A DNA stretch of 33,601 nt, from the NCBI RefSeq assembly GCF_018283645.1, contig NZ_JAGSXH010000067.1:1-33601 (forward strand). Direction: 5' to 3'. The first letter of the stretch is position 1, and each line of letters starts with the position of its first letter. Source of the DNA: Actinocrinis puniceicyclus. GTDB taxonomy: Bacteria; Actinomycetota; Actinomycetes; Streptomycetales; Catenulisporaceae. Positions 25,424 to 30,979 of the stretch are shown piece by piece. A model generated the notes under the pieces. That model made no database searches and was not told the DNA's origin. It saw nothing but the letters and a program-made list of their open reading frames with translations. The position numbers and the translations under genes were made by a program.

Positions 25424-25429
25424 ATTCTA
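25424..25429 (-). promoter_or_regulatory. Probable -10 box of a leaderless promoter for the bPH2 pair
   Basis: TAGAAT on the minus strand, six bases before the GTG at 25417, places transcription start at or within a base or two of the start codon. The first three bases are also the TAG stop of the doubtful upstream ORF. No clear -35 is seen at 17-18 bp. Confidence 0.5.
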
Positions 25430-25846
25430 GTGTCCCGCGGCCGCGCTCGGAGAGTCCGGGGCGCCGGCACACGTGCCCGCGATGCGATGCGATGCGATGC
25501 GATGGGCTGCGATTCCCGCGAGCCCGGCGCTGAGCACTGCGGCGAGGTGGATCTGGGCCCCATGGGCGGCCAGCGGCCGAGCTACGGCCGCGACGGCGAT
25601 GCCGAGCAGCAGGCCGGCGCCGCTGAACGCCCCCTGGGTACGCATGCTCAGCCGCGCCTGCCACCACGTGACGAGCCGTTCCCGGTTCTCCTCGCACCCC
25701 AGCACTGCGTCAACGGCCGCTGCTGCCTTCGCAAGGTGGGACCAGCTTGCGTAGGGGAAAAGCAGGAGGCAGAAATTAAGCGCCGTCAGGTCGACGAGCA
25801 GGCCGAAGGCGGGCCCCCACCCGCATGATTGATCCCCCCGGCGGCT
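25427..25846 (-). CDS. Possible small hydrophobic protein or gene remnant
   Basis: The minus-strand frame ending at the TAG 25427-25429 stays open across the whole 416-bp gap between the methyltransferase and the bPH2 genes. Third codon positions are mostly G or C and the product contains hydrophobic stretches (LLVDLTALNFCLLLF, and two Ala/Leu-rich segments after MRTQGAF), so coding is plausible. No start codon with a ribosome site is evident; the track-length frame begins inside the methyltransferase gene, and an internal ATG at 25645 would give only 72 residues. It carries a GATGC repeat near its end. I do not recognise a family; it could be a decayed gene. Confidence 0.3.
   Translation of the reverse strand, partial: SRRGDQSCGWGPAFGLLVDLTALNFCLLLFPYASWSHLAKAAAAVDAVLGCEENRERLVTWWQARLSMRTQGAFSGAGLLLGIAVAAVARPLAAHGAQIHLAAVLSAGLAGIAAHRIASHRIAGTCAGAPDSPSAAAGH
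25481..25505. repeat. GATGC pentanucleotide tandem repeat
   Basis: Four perfect GATGC units (25481-25500) followed by GATGG. Because the unit is five bases, gain or loss of a copy would shift the frame of the doubtful ORF that spans it. It lies about 55-80 bp upstream of the predicted bPH2 promoter -10. Confidence 0.9.
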
Positions 25847-26700
25847 CAGTCGCTGTTCGTGGCGGTGTAGATGTTGTAACGCCACACGCTGCGATGGCGG
25901 TACCACTCCACGCCGCTCATCGCGTTGACCACTTTCGGCACCTTGCCCAGGACGCGGCCCATGAGATACGGGAAGCGGCCGAGCACGGAGAAGACGCGCA
26001 GCATCGGCAACATGCGGTCGGTGACGTCCTCAGCGCGCACATCCGTGAATCCCTCCGCTTCCAGCAGCTGCTGCATGCGACCGTCGTCGAGCATGAGCCA
26101 CGTCGGCATGGCACCCAGGTCACAGACGCGTTCAAGCGCCCGCCTCGCGTCCGGCGTCATGGCCTCGACGGGTGCATGCGAGTACTCGAACATGATCAGT
26201 CGGCCGCCCGGTCTGAGCACCCTGCGGAACTCGGACAGCGCCTTCGCAGGGTCCGCCGCGTGGACGAGCGTTTCCATCGTGTAGACCGCGTCGAACGTAC
26301 TGTCCTGGAAATCAAGGACATGGTAATCACCGAGCTGGAAGCTGGTCACCTGGTCCAGGCCCGCCGCGCTGCTGCGTCTGCGGGCCTCGTCCAGATTGTA
26401 TTCGAGCACGTCGATACCGACAACGGAGACCCGGCACTTCGCCGCGACGGTGCGCGCGACATCGCCCACCCCGCAGCCGGCGTCCAGGACCTGCTCGTCC
26501 TCGCTCACCTGTAGACGCCGCACGAGTTCATCTTCCATGCGCCGTAGCGCACTGCGGAAATGCCAAGCCCGATCTCCGGGCGCGTACCAGCCGAAGTGCT
26601 TCGTTCCGCCAAACAGGTACTTGTAGCCGACGCGGGACTCGGTATGGTCGTAATACCTCGAGACGGACTGAAGGTTCGAGTTGATCTCCGGCGACGTCAC
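25846..26700 (-). CDS. SAM-dependent class I methyltransferase, sterol/sarcosine-methyltransferase-like
   Basis: A 284-residue class I methyltransferase. Seen: SAM motif I VLDAGCGVGDVART, the acidic end of strand 2 in VVGIDVLEYN, motif II around FDAVYTMETLVHA, and VLRPGGRLIMFEYS (motif III). The N-terminal YYDHTESRVGYKYLFGGTKHFGWY resembles the pre-SAM region of C- and O-methyltransferases related to Erg6 and to small-molecule methyltransferases. GTG 26700 is preferred to TTG 26739 because GAGG lies seven bases upstream. It stands alone, about 2.5 kb from the NRPS cluster, with a TAGAAT box upstream, and may or may not tailor its product. Substrate unknown. Confidence 0.88.
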   Translation of the reverse strand: MTSPEINSNLQSVSRYYDHTESRVGYKYLFGGTKHFGWYAPGDRAWHFRSALRRMEDELVRRLQVSEDEQVLDAGCGVGDVARTVAAKCRVSVVGIDVLEYNLDEARRRSSAAGLDQVTSFQLGDYHVLDFQDSTFDAVYTMETLVHAADPAKALSEFRRVLRPGGRLIMFEYSHAPVEAMTPDARRALERVCDLGAMPTWLMLDDGRMQQLLEAEGFTDVRAEDVTDRMLPMLRVFSVLGRFPYLMGRVLGKVPKVVNAMSGVEWYRHRSVWRYNIYTATNSD

Positions 26701-26749
26701 GCGTGCCTCGCAGGCTGATTCGGGACCGTGGTGGGGCAATGCTTCGGTG

Positions 26750-26755
26750 ATTCTA
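26750..26755 (-). promoter_or_regulatory. Candidate -10 box for the methyltransferase
   Basis: TAGAAT followed by CA on the minus strand, the same octamer TAGAATCA as at the bPH2 promoter. It is 11 bp before the TTG at 26739 and 50 bp before the preferred GTG start. No good -35 is seen, so support is modest. Confidence 0.4.
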
Positions 26756-27051
26756 GGTCGCCCATCCCGCGGACCGGGGATCCCGGCTCAACGCGTCTCA
26801 TGGTGCCGCTGAGACTCCGCACGCCGGCGTGCGGGCCTCTTATAGGTGACGGGTGAGGGCAGCGTCAGCGAGGATGGACGGCACGGACGCTGTTCATGAT
26901 CGGTTGGACTGGGAACCCTCGATCATCAGAGTCCGTGCTCGCTTGCCAAGCCGGCGTCCAGAGCCCAGACAACAGATCTGTCATCCCATCAGGCGAGAAC
27001 GCACGAGCCCTTCGTATAGGGGCCGTATAAGGGCCCATCCCCCGGCCGTGG
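26756..27051. other. Intergenic region without a recognised gene
   Basis: About 300 bp, less GC-rich than its surroundings in places (for example around 26891-26935 and 27013-27030). It separates the methyltransferase promoter from the 3' end of the DUF7455-like gene. Short open frames cross it (one at 26853-27062) but have no ribosome site and no recognisable protein features. I see no tRNA, no clear hairpin terminator and no operator. Confidence 0.5.
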
Positions 27052-27312
27052 TCAGCTGGTGAGCCGGACCACGTCGCCGGAGGCGTCGAACACCACAGCA
27101 CCGGCCGCGCGCAGGGCCACCCGTGAGGCGCGCAGATGGTGGCCGCACAGCAGCAGGTCGGCCGGGTCGCCGCCCGGTTCGGTCAGCGGCAGGATGGCCA
27201 TCACCACCGGCGCGGCGCAGCAGCAGCACGCCGAGTCGGTGGTGGTCAGCGGTTCGAACTCCCGCCATGCCGGAGCCCGCTCGATCGTTTCGGCGCCGTA
27301 GGTTCCGTTCAT
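27052..27312 (-). CDS. DUF7455-like small putative zinc-binding protein
   Basis: An 86-residue protein. TTTDSACCCCAAPVVMAILPL followed 20 residues later by LLLCGHHLRAS (positions about 24-66) matches the layout of DUF7455 proteins of actinomycetes, in which a C-x-x-C pair and a C-x-H-H motif probably bind a metal. Here the first site is a run of four cysteines. The function of the family is unknown. A DevR-like box lies about 57-72 bp upstream of the ATG at 27312, suggesting control with the neighbouring hypoxia-type genes. Confidence 0.7.
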   Translation of the reverse strand: MNGTYGAETIERAPAWREFEPLTTTDSACCCCAAPVVMAILPLTEPGGDPADLLLCGHHLRASRVALRAAGAVVFDASGDVVRLTS

Positions 27313-27364
27313 GGTCCGAGCGTTCCATGCGGCCGGGCCGCCCGGCAGGGCCGGGCTTCCCGGC

Positions 27365-27390
27365 GCCGCAGGGTCGAACGGCCCTGCGGC
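27365..27390. terminator. Hairpin downstream of the cytochrome operon, overlapping a DevR-like box
   Basis: GCCGCAGGG (27365-27373) pairs with CCCTGCGGC (27382-27390) around an eight-base loop. It lies between the leftward cytochrome operon (ends 27440) and the DUF7455-like gene, and could end the former. The same bases form the DevR-like box, so the symmetry may partly reflect protein binding rather than termination. Confidence 0.5.
27369..27384. promoter_or_regulatory. DevR/DosR-like box upstream of the DUF7455-like gene
   Basis: The 14-mer GGGTCGAACGGCCC (27371-27384) fits the DevR/DosR pattern GGGnCnnnnGnCCC on both strands. The 16 bases CAGGGTCGAACGGCCC recur unchanged at 30957-30972 upstream of hsp20. 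The box is about 60 bp upstream of the 27312 start codon, a normal distance for activation. Confidence 0.6.
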
Positions 27391-27439
27391 GACGGAGGCG
27401 CGGCTGCCACACTCAGGCGGCAGCCGCGGTCACCGTGCG

Positions 27440-28450
27440 TTATTCGCCGTCGGTTGCCGGGATGTCCGGCGGCCCGGCGGTACGGAGCCGTTCCTGCTCC
27501 CGCTGATCCCGGTAGTGCTCACGCCAGATGAGCCGGTACACCGGAACGAGGCGTGGAATGCTGCGCACACCCGGGATGAACGGCACCAGGACGAACGCCA
27601 GCGTCAGCACCATCATGGTGCCCCAGACCAGCGCGTCGGCATTGTCCGAGTGGTTGTACGGCGAGATCTGATACCAGAACGTGTACAGCCACAGCCACGC
27701 CTGGCCCGGGAAGTTCCCGGTCTCGTTCATCATGCCCCACTGGTCGCCGGACAGGTGCTCGTTGTCCGCCTGCGCCGCCAGGTCCGACCCGTCGGCGAGG
27801 AAAAGCAGCGGCAGGGTGTAGTCGGTCTGGTAGAAGCCGCCTTCGGACAGCAGCGCGCCGTCGAGCGAACCGGTCTGTGCCTGCTTGAGCAGCTGCGCGA
27901 GCAGCACCGGCGTCGGCCCGAAGTCGGGGCTCGCGGCGACCTTGGTCGGGTCGCCGCCCGCCTTGGTCAGCGCGTCGGAGTAGGCGCCGGTCCACTTCGT
28001 CTGCTGGTCCGAGCTCGCGCCCTGGTACTGCTTGAGAGCCGTCTCGACGTCCGGGACCTGCGGGGCGGAGCCGAGCGGGCCGAGCACGAAGTCCTGCGCG
28101 GTGTCGATCGGGTGGGTCACCCCGAGGGCCTTGGCCAGAGCCAGCGGCCCGATCTTCTGGCCGTCGGCGGCCGCGTTGTACGGCGGCCCGTACCCGGCGG
28201 TCGCGCTGCTTCCGTCGAGTTCGGCCAGCGCGGTCGCGGTGAAGTCGCCCGGGTCCGCCTTGGCCCAGGAGGCGATGGTCATCGGCTTCTCGTCGGGAGA
28301 TGAGAACACCGCGGCCAACGCGAAGGTCAGCGCGAGCACCGCGACCAGCGCGATGGTGAACTCTTTAACCAGGTCGTAGTGGCGGGAACCGTAGGAGTAG
28401 GGATCCGGCTCCGCGGTTCTGGCGCGCCGGGTCATGGTCCGCATGCTCAT
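27440..28450 (-). CDS. Membrane-anchored subunit of a b6-type cytochrome complex (uncharacterised)
   Basis: A 336-residue protein, third in an operon with a small membrane protein and a cytochrome b. An N-terminal hydrophobic helix (about 27-48) and a C-terminal one (about 283-305, TMMVLTLAFVLVPFIPGV) flank a large soluble, probably extracytoplasmic, domain rich in short Gly/Ala/Asp segments. The final region (RSIPRLVPVYRLIW) is basic and likely cytoplasmic. No heme-binding CxxCH and no Rieske motif is present. The ATG at 28450 overlaps the cytochrome b stop as ATGA. It may replace the subunit IV/C-terminal half of a cytochrome bc complex; the family has no firm assigned function that I recognise. 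Confidence 0.7.
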   Translation of the reverse strand: MSMRTMTRRARTAEPDPYSYGSRHYDLVKEFTIALVAVLALTFALAAVFSSPDEKPMTIASWAKADPGDFTATALAELDGSSATAGYGPPYNAAADGQKIGPLALAKALGVTHPIDTAQDFVLGPLGSAPQVPDVETALKQYQGASSDQQTKWTGAYSDALTKAGGDPTKVAASPDFGPTPVLLAQLLKQAQTGSLDGALLSEGGFYQTDYTLPLLFLADGSDLAAQADNEHLSGDQWGMMNETGNFPGQAWLWLYTFWYQISPYNHSDNADALVWGTMMVLTLAFVLVPFIPGVRSIPRLVPVYRLIWREHYRDQREQERLRTAGPPDIPATDGE

Positions 28451-29103
28451 CGCGCGGCCTCCTCGCCGGCGACGAGTTCCTGTCCGGGCAGGGCGATCGG
28501 GGGGACGACGCCGCGGTGGCGCACCATGAGGATGTGCAACACCACCAGGATCCCGACCACGAGCGGCAGCAGCACGATGTGCCACATCAGCATCTGGCCG
28601 AAGTCGGTGACGTTGAAGAATGCGCCGATGCCGACCGCGTTGAGCCCGTCCTTGGCCTGGGTGGAGATCCACTGCGAGTCGAAGTTCTGCTGGACCAGGT
28701 AGCCGGTGAACGCCGTTCCGACCGAGCCGACGAACGCGACCGCGCCGGTGATCCAGGTGAGCACGCGCCGGCCGCGCCAGGCGGCCATGAAGAACTTGCC
28801 CCACAGGTGGATGACCATGAACGCCATGAACAGCTCGACGCTCCACAGGTGCAGGCTGTTGACGTAGTGGCCGAACCCGGAGGTGTGCCACCAGGCCGGC
28901 CCCTTGAGCGCCAGCACCCCGCCGGTGCCCAGCACGACCAGGAAGGCGGCCAGGGTCAGCACCCCGAAGACGTATATCCACGAGGCGACGTACTTCGGCT
29001 GGGTGTCGGGCAGCAGCTTGTCAGGCGGAAAGGCCTTCACGGCGCTGCGGCGCATCGCACCGGTCCAACCGCCGGTCGCGCCTTCCTGCGTCTCTTCGCT
29101 CAT
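28447..29103 (-). CDS. Cytochrome b N-terminal-domain protein, b6 type
   Basis: A 218-residue integral membrane protein with four predicted helices, the size of cytochrome b6. Two histidine pairs supply bis-His ligation of two hemes: HLWSVELFMAFMVIH gives i and i+14, and HIVLLPLVVGILVVLH gives i and i+15. The 14/15 spacing is that of b6-type rather than mitochondrial bc1-type cytochromes b. The ATG overlaps the stop of the upstream small gene as ATGA. It probably oxidises menaquinol or passes electrons across the membrane. No Rieske protein or cytochrome c gene is in the window, so the partners are unknown; the DevR-like box upstream suggests use under oxygen limitation. Confidence 0.85.
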   Translation of the reverse strand: MSEETQEGATGGWTGAMRRSAVKAFPPDKLLPDTQPKYVASWIYVFGVLTLAAFLVVLGTGGVLALKGPAWWHTSGFGHYVNSLHLWSVELFMAFMVIHLWGKFFMAAWRGRRVLTWITGAVAFVGSVGTAFTGYLVQQNFDSQWISTQAKDGLNAVGIGAFFNVTDFGQMLMWHIVLLPLVVGILVVLHILMVRHRGVVPPIALPGQELVAGEEAAR

Positions 29104-29276
29104 TTGCGGTCGCCCCCCTTCGGGAAGCGCAGCACCAGCGCCAGGACGAAGATGAGCACCATCACGCCGATGACCACCAGATTGGCCACGGACAGCTGGA
29201 TCACACCCCAGTGCAGGTAGTGCCCGGGGCCGTTCAGGTCAACCGGTGCGGCTGCCGGCGGTAAACCCTGGTTCAT
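29100..29276 (-). CDS. Small single-span membrane protein of the cytochrome b operon
   Basis: A 58-residue protein: a short Pro/Ala-rich N-terminus, then one hydrophobic helix (about 26-50, LVVIGVMVLIFVLALVL) and a basic C-terminus. ATG 29276 has GAGAGAGG seven bases upstream; the longer frame from 29369 runs into the regulatory region and is rejected. It overlaps the cytochrome b start as ATGA. It is probably a structural or assembly subunit of the same complex. Confidence 0.75.
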   Translation of the reverse strand: MNQGLPPAAAPVDLNGPGHYLHWGVIQLSVANLVVIGVMVLIFVLALVLRFPKGGDRK

Positions 29277-29383
29277 GCGATCGCCTCTCTCAGGCGCTAC
29301 GGACTGCGTGGATACCCCTTGGGGCCGCGGGCGAAGGAAACCCGCTCCGGCGCATCGTCGCGCAATCAAGCACCTGCGGTTGA

Positions 29384-29397
29384 GAGACTAAAGTCCC
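29384..29397. promoter_or_regulatory. DevR/DosR box in the cytochrome b / flavodoxin divergent region
   Basis: GAGACTAAAGTCCC differs by one base from the palindromic consensus GGGACTAAAGTCCC. It lies about 110 bp upstream of both the leftward cytochrome operon (29276) and the rightward flavodoxin (29515). A further GGGACT half-site follows at 29407-29412. The 238-bp gap 29277-29514 holds no other gene. Confidence 0.75.
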
Positions 29398-29514
29398 GTT
29401 TAAACCGGGACTGCCGGCGATCGCCGCGCACTCGGGTGATGGAAGGACCTTGTGCTCTATGCGCAACGGCGACGTGCAAGAAGCGTGGATCTTCTAGAGG
29501 GCAGGGAGGACAAG

Positions 29515-30027
29515 ATGCACGCAGTGGTCGTTTACGAATCCATGTACGGCAACACGCACGCGGTGGCGTCGGCGATAGCCGAGGGTTTGCGCGGGTCGTG
29601 CGAGGTCGACGTGGTCGCGGTGAGCCAGGCCGAACCGGGGGTGCTCGAAGGAGCGGATCTGCTCGTCGTCGGCGGGCCGACCCACATTCACGGGCTGTCC
29701 CGCCCGACCTCGCGCAAGGCGGCGCAGGACGCGGGGCATCGGACGGGCGGGCCGCCGCTGGACCCGGCCGCGGAAGGGCCCGGCCTGCGCGAATGGCTCG
29801 ATGGCCTGGAGGGCGAGGGGGTGGCCTGCGCAGTGTTCGACACTCGCCTGCGCGGCCTTCCGGCGTTCACAGGCAGCGCCGGACACGGGATCAAACGGCG
29901 GCTACAGCGGCACGGCTACCGGCCGGTGACGTCCGCGCAGAGCTTCACCGTGGACAAGAACAACCACCTGGTCCCGGGCGAACTGCAACGCGCCGCGCAG
30001 TGGGGACGCAGCCTCGGCTCGCTCTGA
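29515..30027 (+). CDS. Flavodoxin-like protein
   Basis: A 170-residue flavodoxin-fold protein. ESMYGNTHAVA (8-18) is the FMN phosphate-binding loop, and DLLVVGGPTHIHG (48-60) the second flavin-contact loop, with histidines where long-chain flavodoxins have aromatic residues. It is a small cytoplasmic electron carrier or FMN-dependent reductase. ATG 29515 has AGGGAGGA at the right distance. It sits next to a near-perfect DevR box and opposite a cytochrome b operon, consistent with redox adaptation to low oxygen. The natural partner is not evident. Confidence 0.88.
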   Translation: MHAVVVYESMYGNTHAVASAIAEGLRGSCEVDVVAVSQAEPGVLEGADLLVVGGPTHIHGLSRPTSRKAAQDAGHRTGGPPLDPAAEGPGLREWLDGLEGEGVACAVFDTRLRGLPAFTGSAGHGIKRRLQRHGYRPVTSAQSFTVDKNNHLVPGELQRAAQWGRSLGSL

Positions 30028-30037
30028 GCCACCTGAG

Positions 30038-30057
30038 CCGCCCGAGCCAGTGGGCGG
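30038..30057. terminator. Weak hairpin after the flavodoxin gene
   Basis: CCGCCC (30038-30043) and GGGCGG (30052-30057) can pair around an eight-base loop, ten bases after the flavodoxin stop. The stem is short and there is no T-run. Confidence 0.35.
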
Positions 30058-30078
30058 GACGGTCCGGCGAGCGCGCGC

Positions 30079-30090
30079 GGACCATTGGTC
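30079..30090. promoter_or_regulatory. Palindrome, possible DevR-like operator
   Basis: GGACCATTGGTC contains the perfect inverted repeat GACCA-T-TGGTC. It lies between flavodoxin and the 53-residue membrane protein gene, about 120 bp upstream of the latter. It matches the DevR pattern less well than the other boxes, so it may belong to another regulator. Confidence 0.35.
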
Positions 30091-30208
30091 GGTCGATCCG
30101 GGTCCATCGGCAGGATGCGCGCGGTGACCGGCGCAGCACCATGGCGGTGAGACGTCCGATCCGTCAGGGGCGCAGCGCTCCGGCTCGGCCGAGGAAGGTC
30201 GTGCGCAG

Positions 30209-30370
30209 ATGCCTGTCGTGTTTGTCTTCGTCGCGATTCTGTTCTGGGTGACCATCGTCACCGTCATGGCGGTCGCGTGGGTTTTGCGAATGCTGTTCCA
30301 CGGGTTCGCCGTGACCGGTGCCGGCGCGCGCAACCTGTTCGCCCACCGGCACCAGCCCGTGGTCCACTGA
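30209..30370 (+). CDS. Small membrane protein, 53 residues
   Basis: A short gene with an ATG at 30209, GAGGAAGG about ten bases upstream (30191-30198) and a TGA at 30368-30370. The product starts MPVVFVFVAILFW and has one hydrophobic helix (about 3-30) followed by a His/Arg-containing tail ending HRHQPVVH. Nothing identifies a function. The good ribosome site, G/C-rich third positions and clear hydrophobic pattern argue that it is real. It lies between flavodoxin and hsp20 in the hypoxia-type island, with a terminator hairpin behind it, and could be a stress-induced membrane peptide. Confidence 0.6.
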   Translation: MPVVFVFVAILFWVTIVTVMAVAWVLRMLFHGFAVTGAGARNLFAHRHQPVVH

Positions 30371-30387
30371 GGAGCCGCGGGCACGGA

Positions 30388-30434
30388 AAGGCCGCGGGCC
30401 CGGCAGGCCACTGCCGTCCGGGTTCGCGGCCCTT
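30388..30434. terminator. Bidirectional hairpin between the 53-residue protein gene and hsp20
   Basis: An arm starting AAGGCCGCG (30388-30396) and ending CCGGCAG (30400-30406) pairs with CTGCCG (30411-30416) through CGCGGCCCTT (30425-30434), with a small internal mismatch. It lies between two convergent genes (ends 30370 and 30459). Confidence 0.6.
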
Positions 30435-30458
30435 CACCGTGTCCTTACCGCCATTCGC

Positions 30459-30890
30459 TCAGTCGGTCATCTTCACCGTGACCTTGTGGGTGGCGGGCTT
30501 GGCCTCCTTCTCAACCGGCACCGTGATCGTCATGATGCCGCCCTTGTACTCAGCGGTCACCTCTTCCTGCTTCGCGCCCTCGGGCAGCCGCAGCGTGCGG
30601 GTGAACGTGCCGTAGCGGAACTCCGAGTGGCCGCGGCCCTCGTGCGTCTCACTGCGCTCGGCGTGAATCGTCAGGAGCCCGTCCGTCACCGTGACCTCGA
30701 CGTCCTTGCCCGGATCGATGCCCGGCAGCTCGGCGCGGACCTTGTACGCTCCGTCCTCGAACCGCGTCTCGATGCTGATGCCGTAGGCGTCGGGGGCCAC
30801 GCGGCCACCCGTCAGCACGTGGAACGGATCCAGCAGTTCAGCCAGTTCCGGCAGCAGCGGGAACTGTGCGCGGCGAGTGATCTCGCTCAT
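30459..30890 (-). CDS. Hsp20/alpha-crystallin small heat-shock protein
   Basis: A 143-residue ATP-independent holdase chaperone. The alpha-crystallin domain spans about 40-130: YKVRAELPGIDPGKDVEV, LTIHAERSE and the terminal strand GIMTITVPV, with the FRYGTFTRTLRLPEG segment typical of HspX/Acr-type proteins. ATG 30890 is preceded by GAAGGAGAG. A DevR-like box lies about 70-80 bp upstream, matching the control of hspX/acr in Mycobacterium tuberculosis. It probably protects proteins during hypoxia or dormancy. Confidence 0.95.
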   Translation of the reverse strand: MSEITRRAQFPLLPELAELLDPFHVLTGGRVAPDAYGISIETRFEDGAYKVRAELPGIDPGKDVEVTVTDGLLTIHAERSETHEGRGHSEFRYGTFTRTLRLPEGAKQEEVTAEYKGGIMTITVPVEKEAKPATHKVTVKMTD

Positions 30891-30956
30891 CGCTCTCCTT
30901 CCCGGAGGGTCTGCACTCCCTCCACTGCCAGCTCACCGCGCGGCCCACCCGCCCGC

Positions 30957-30972
30957 CAGGGTCGAACGGCCC
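30957..30972. promoter_or_regulatory. DevR/DosR-like box upstream of hsp20
   Basis: CAGGGTCGAACGGCCC, identical over 16 bases to the element at 27369-27384. The core GGGTCGAACGGCCC (30959-30972) fits GGGnCnnnnGnCCC. It is about 70 bp before the hsp20 ATG and just beyond the 3' end of the exporter gene. Confidence 0.65.
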
Positions 30973-30979
30973 GAGGTCC

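Noticed and set aside
26853..27062. Short rightward frame of 69 residues
   Set aside because: It has no ribosome site, no recognisable features and an atypical composition; listed only as intergenic.
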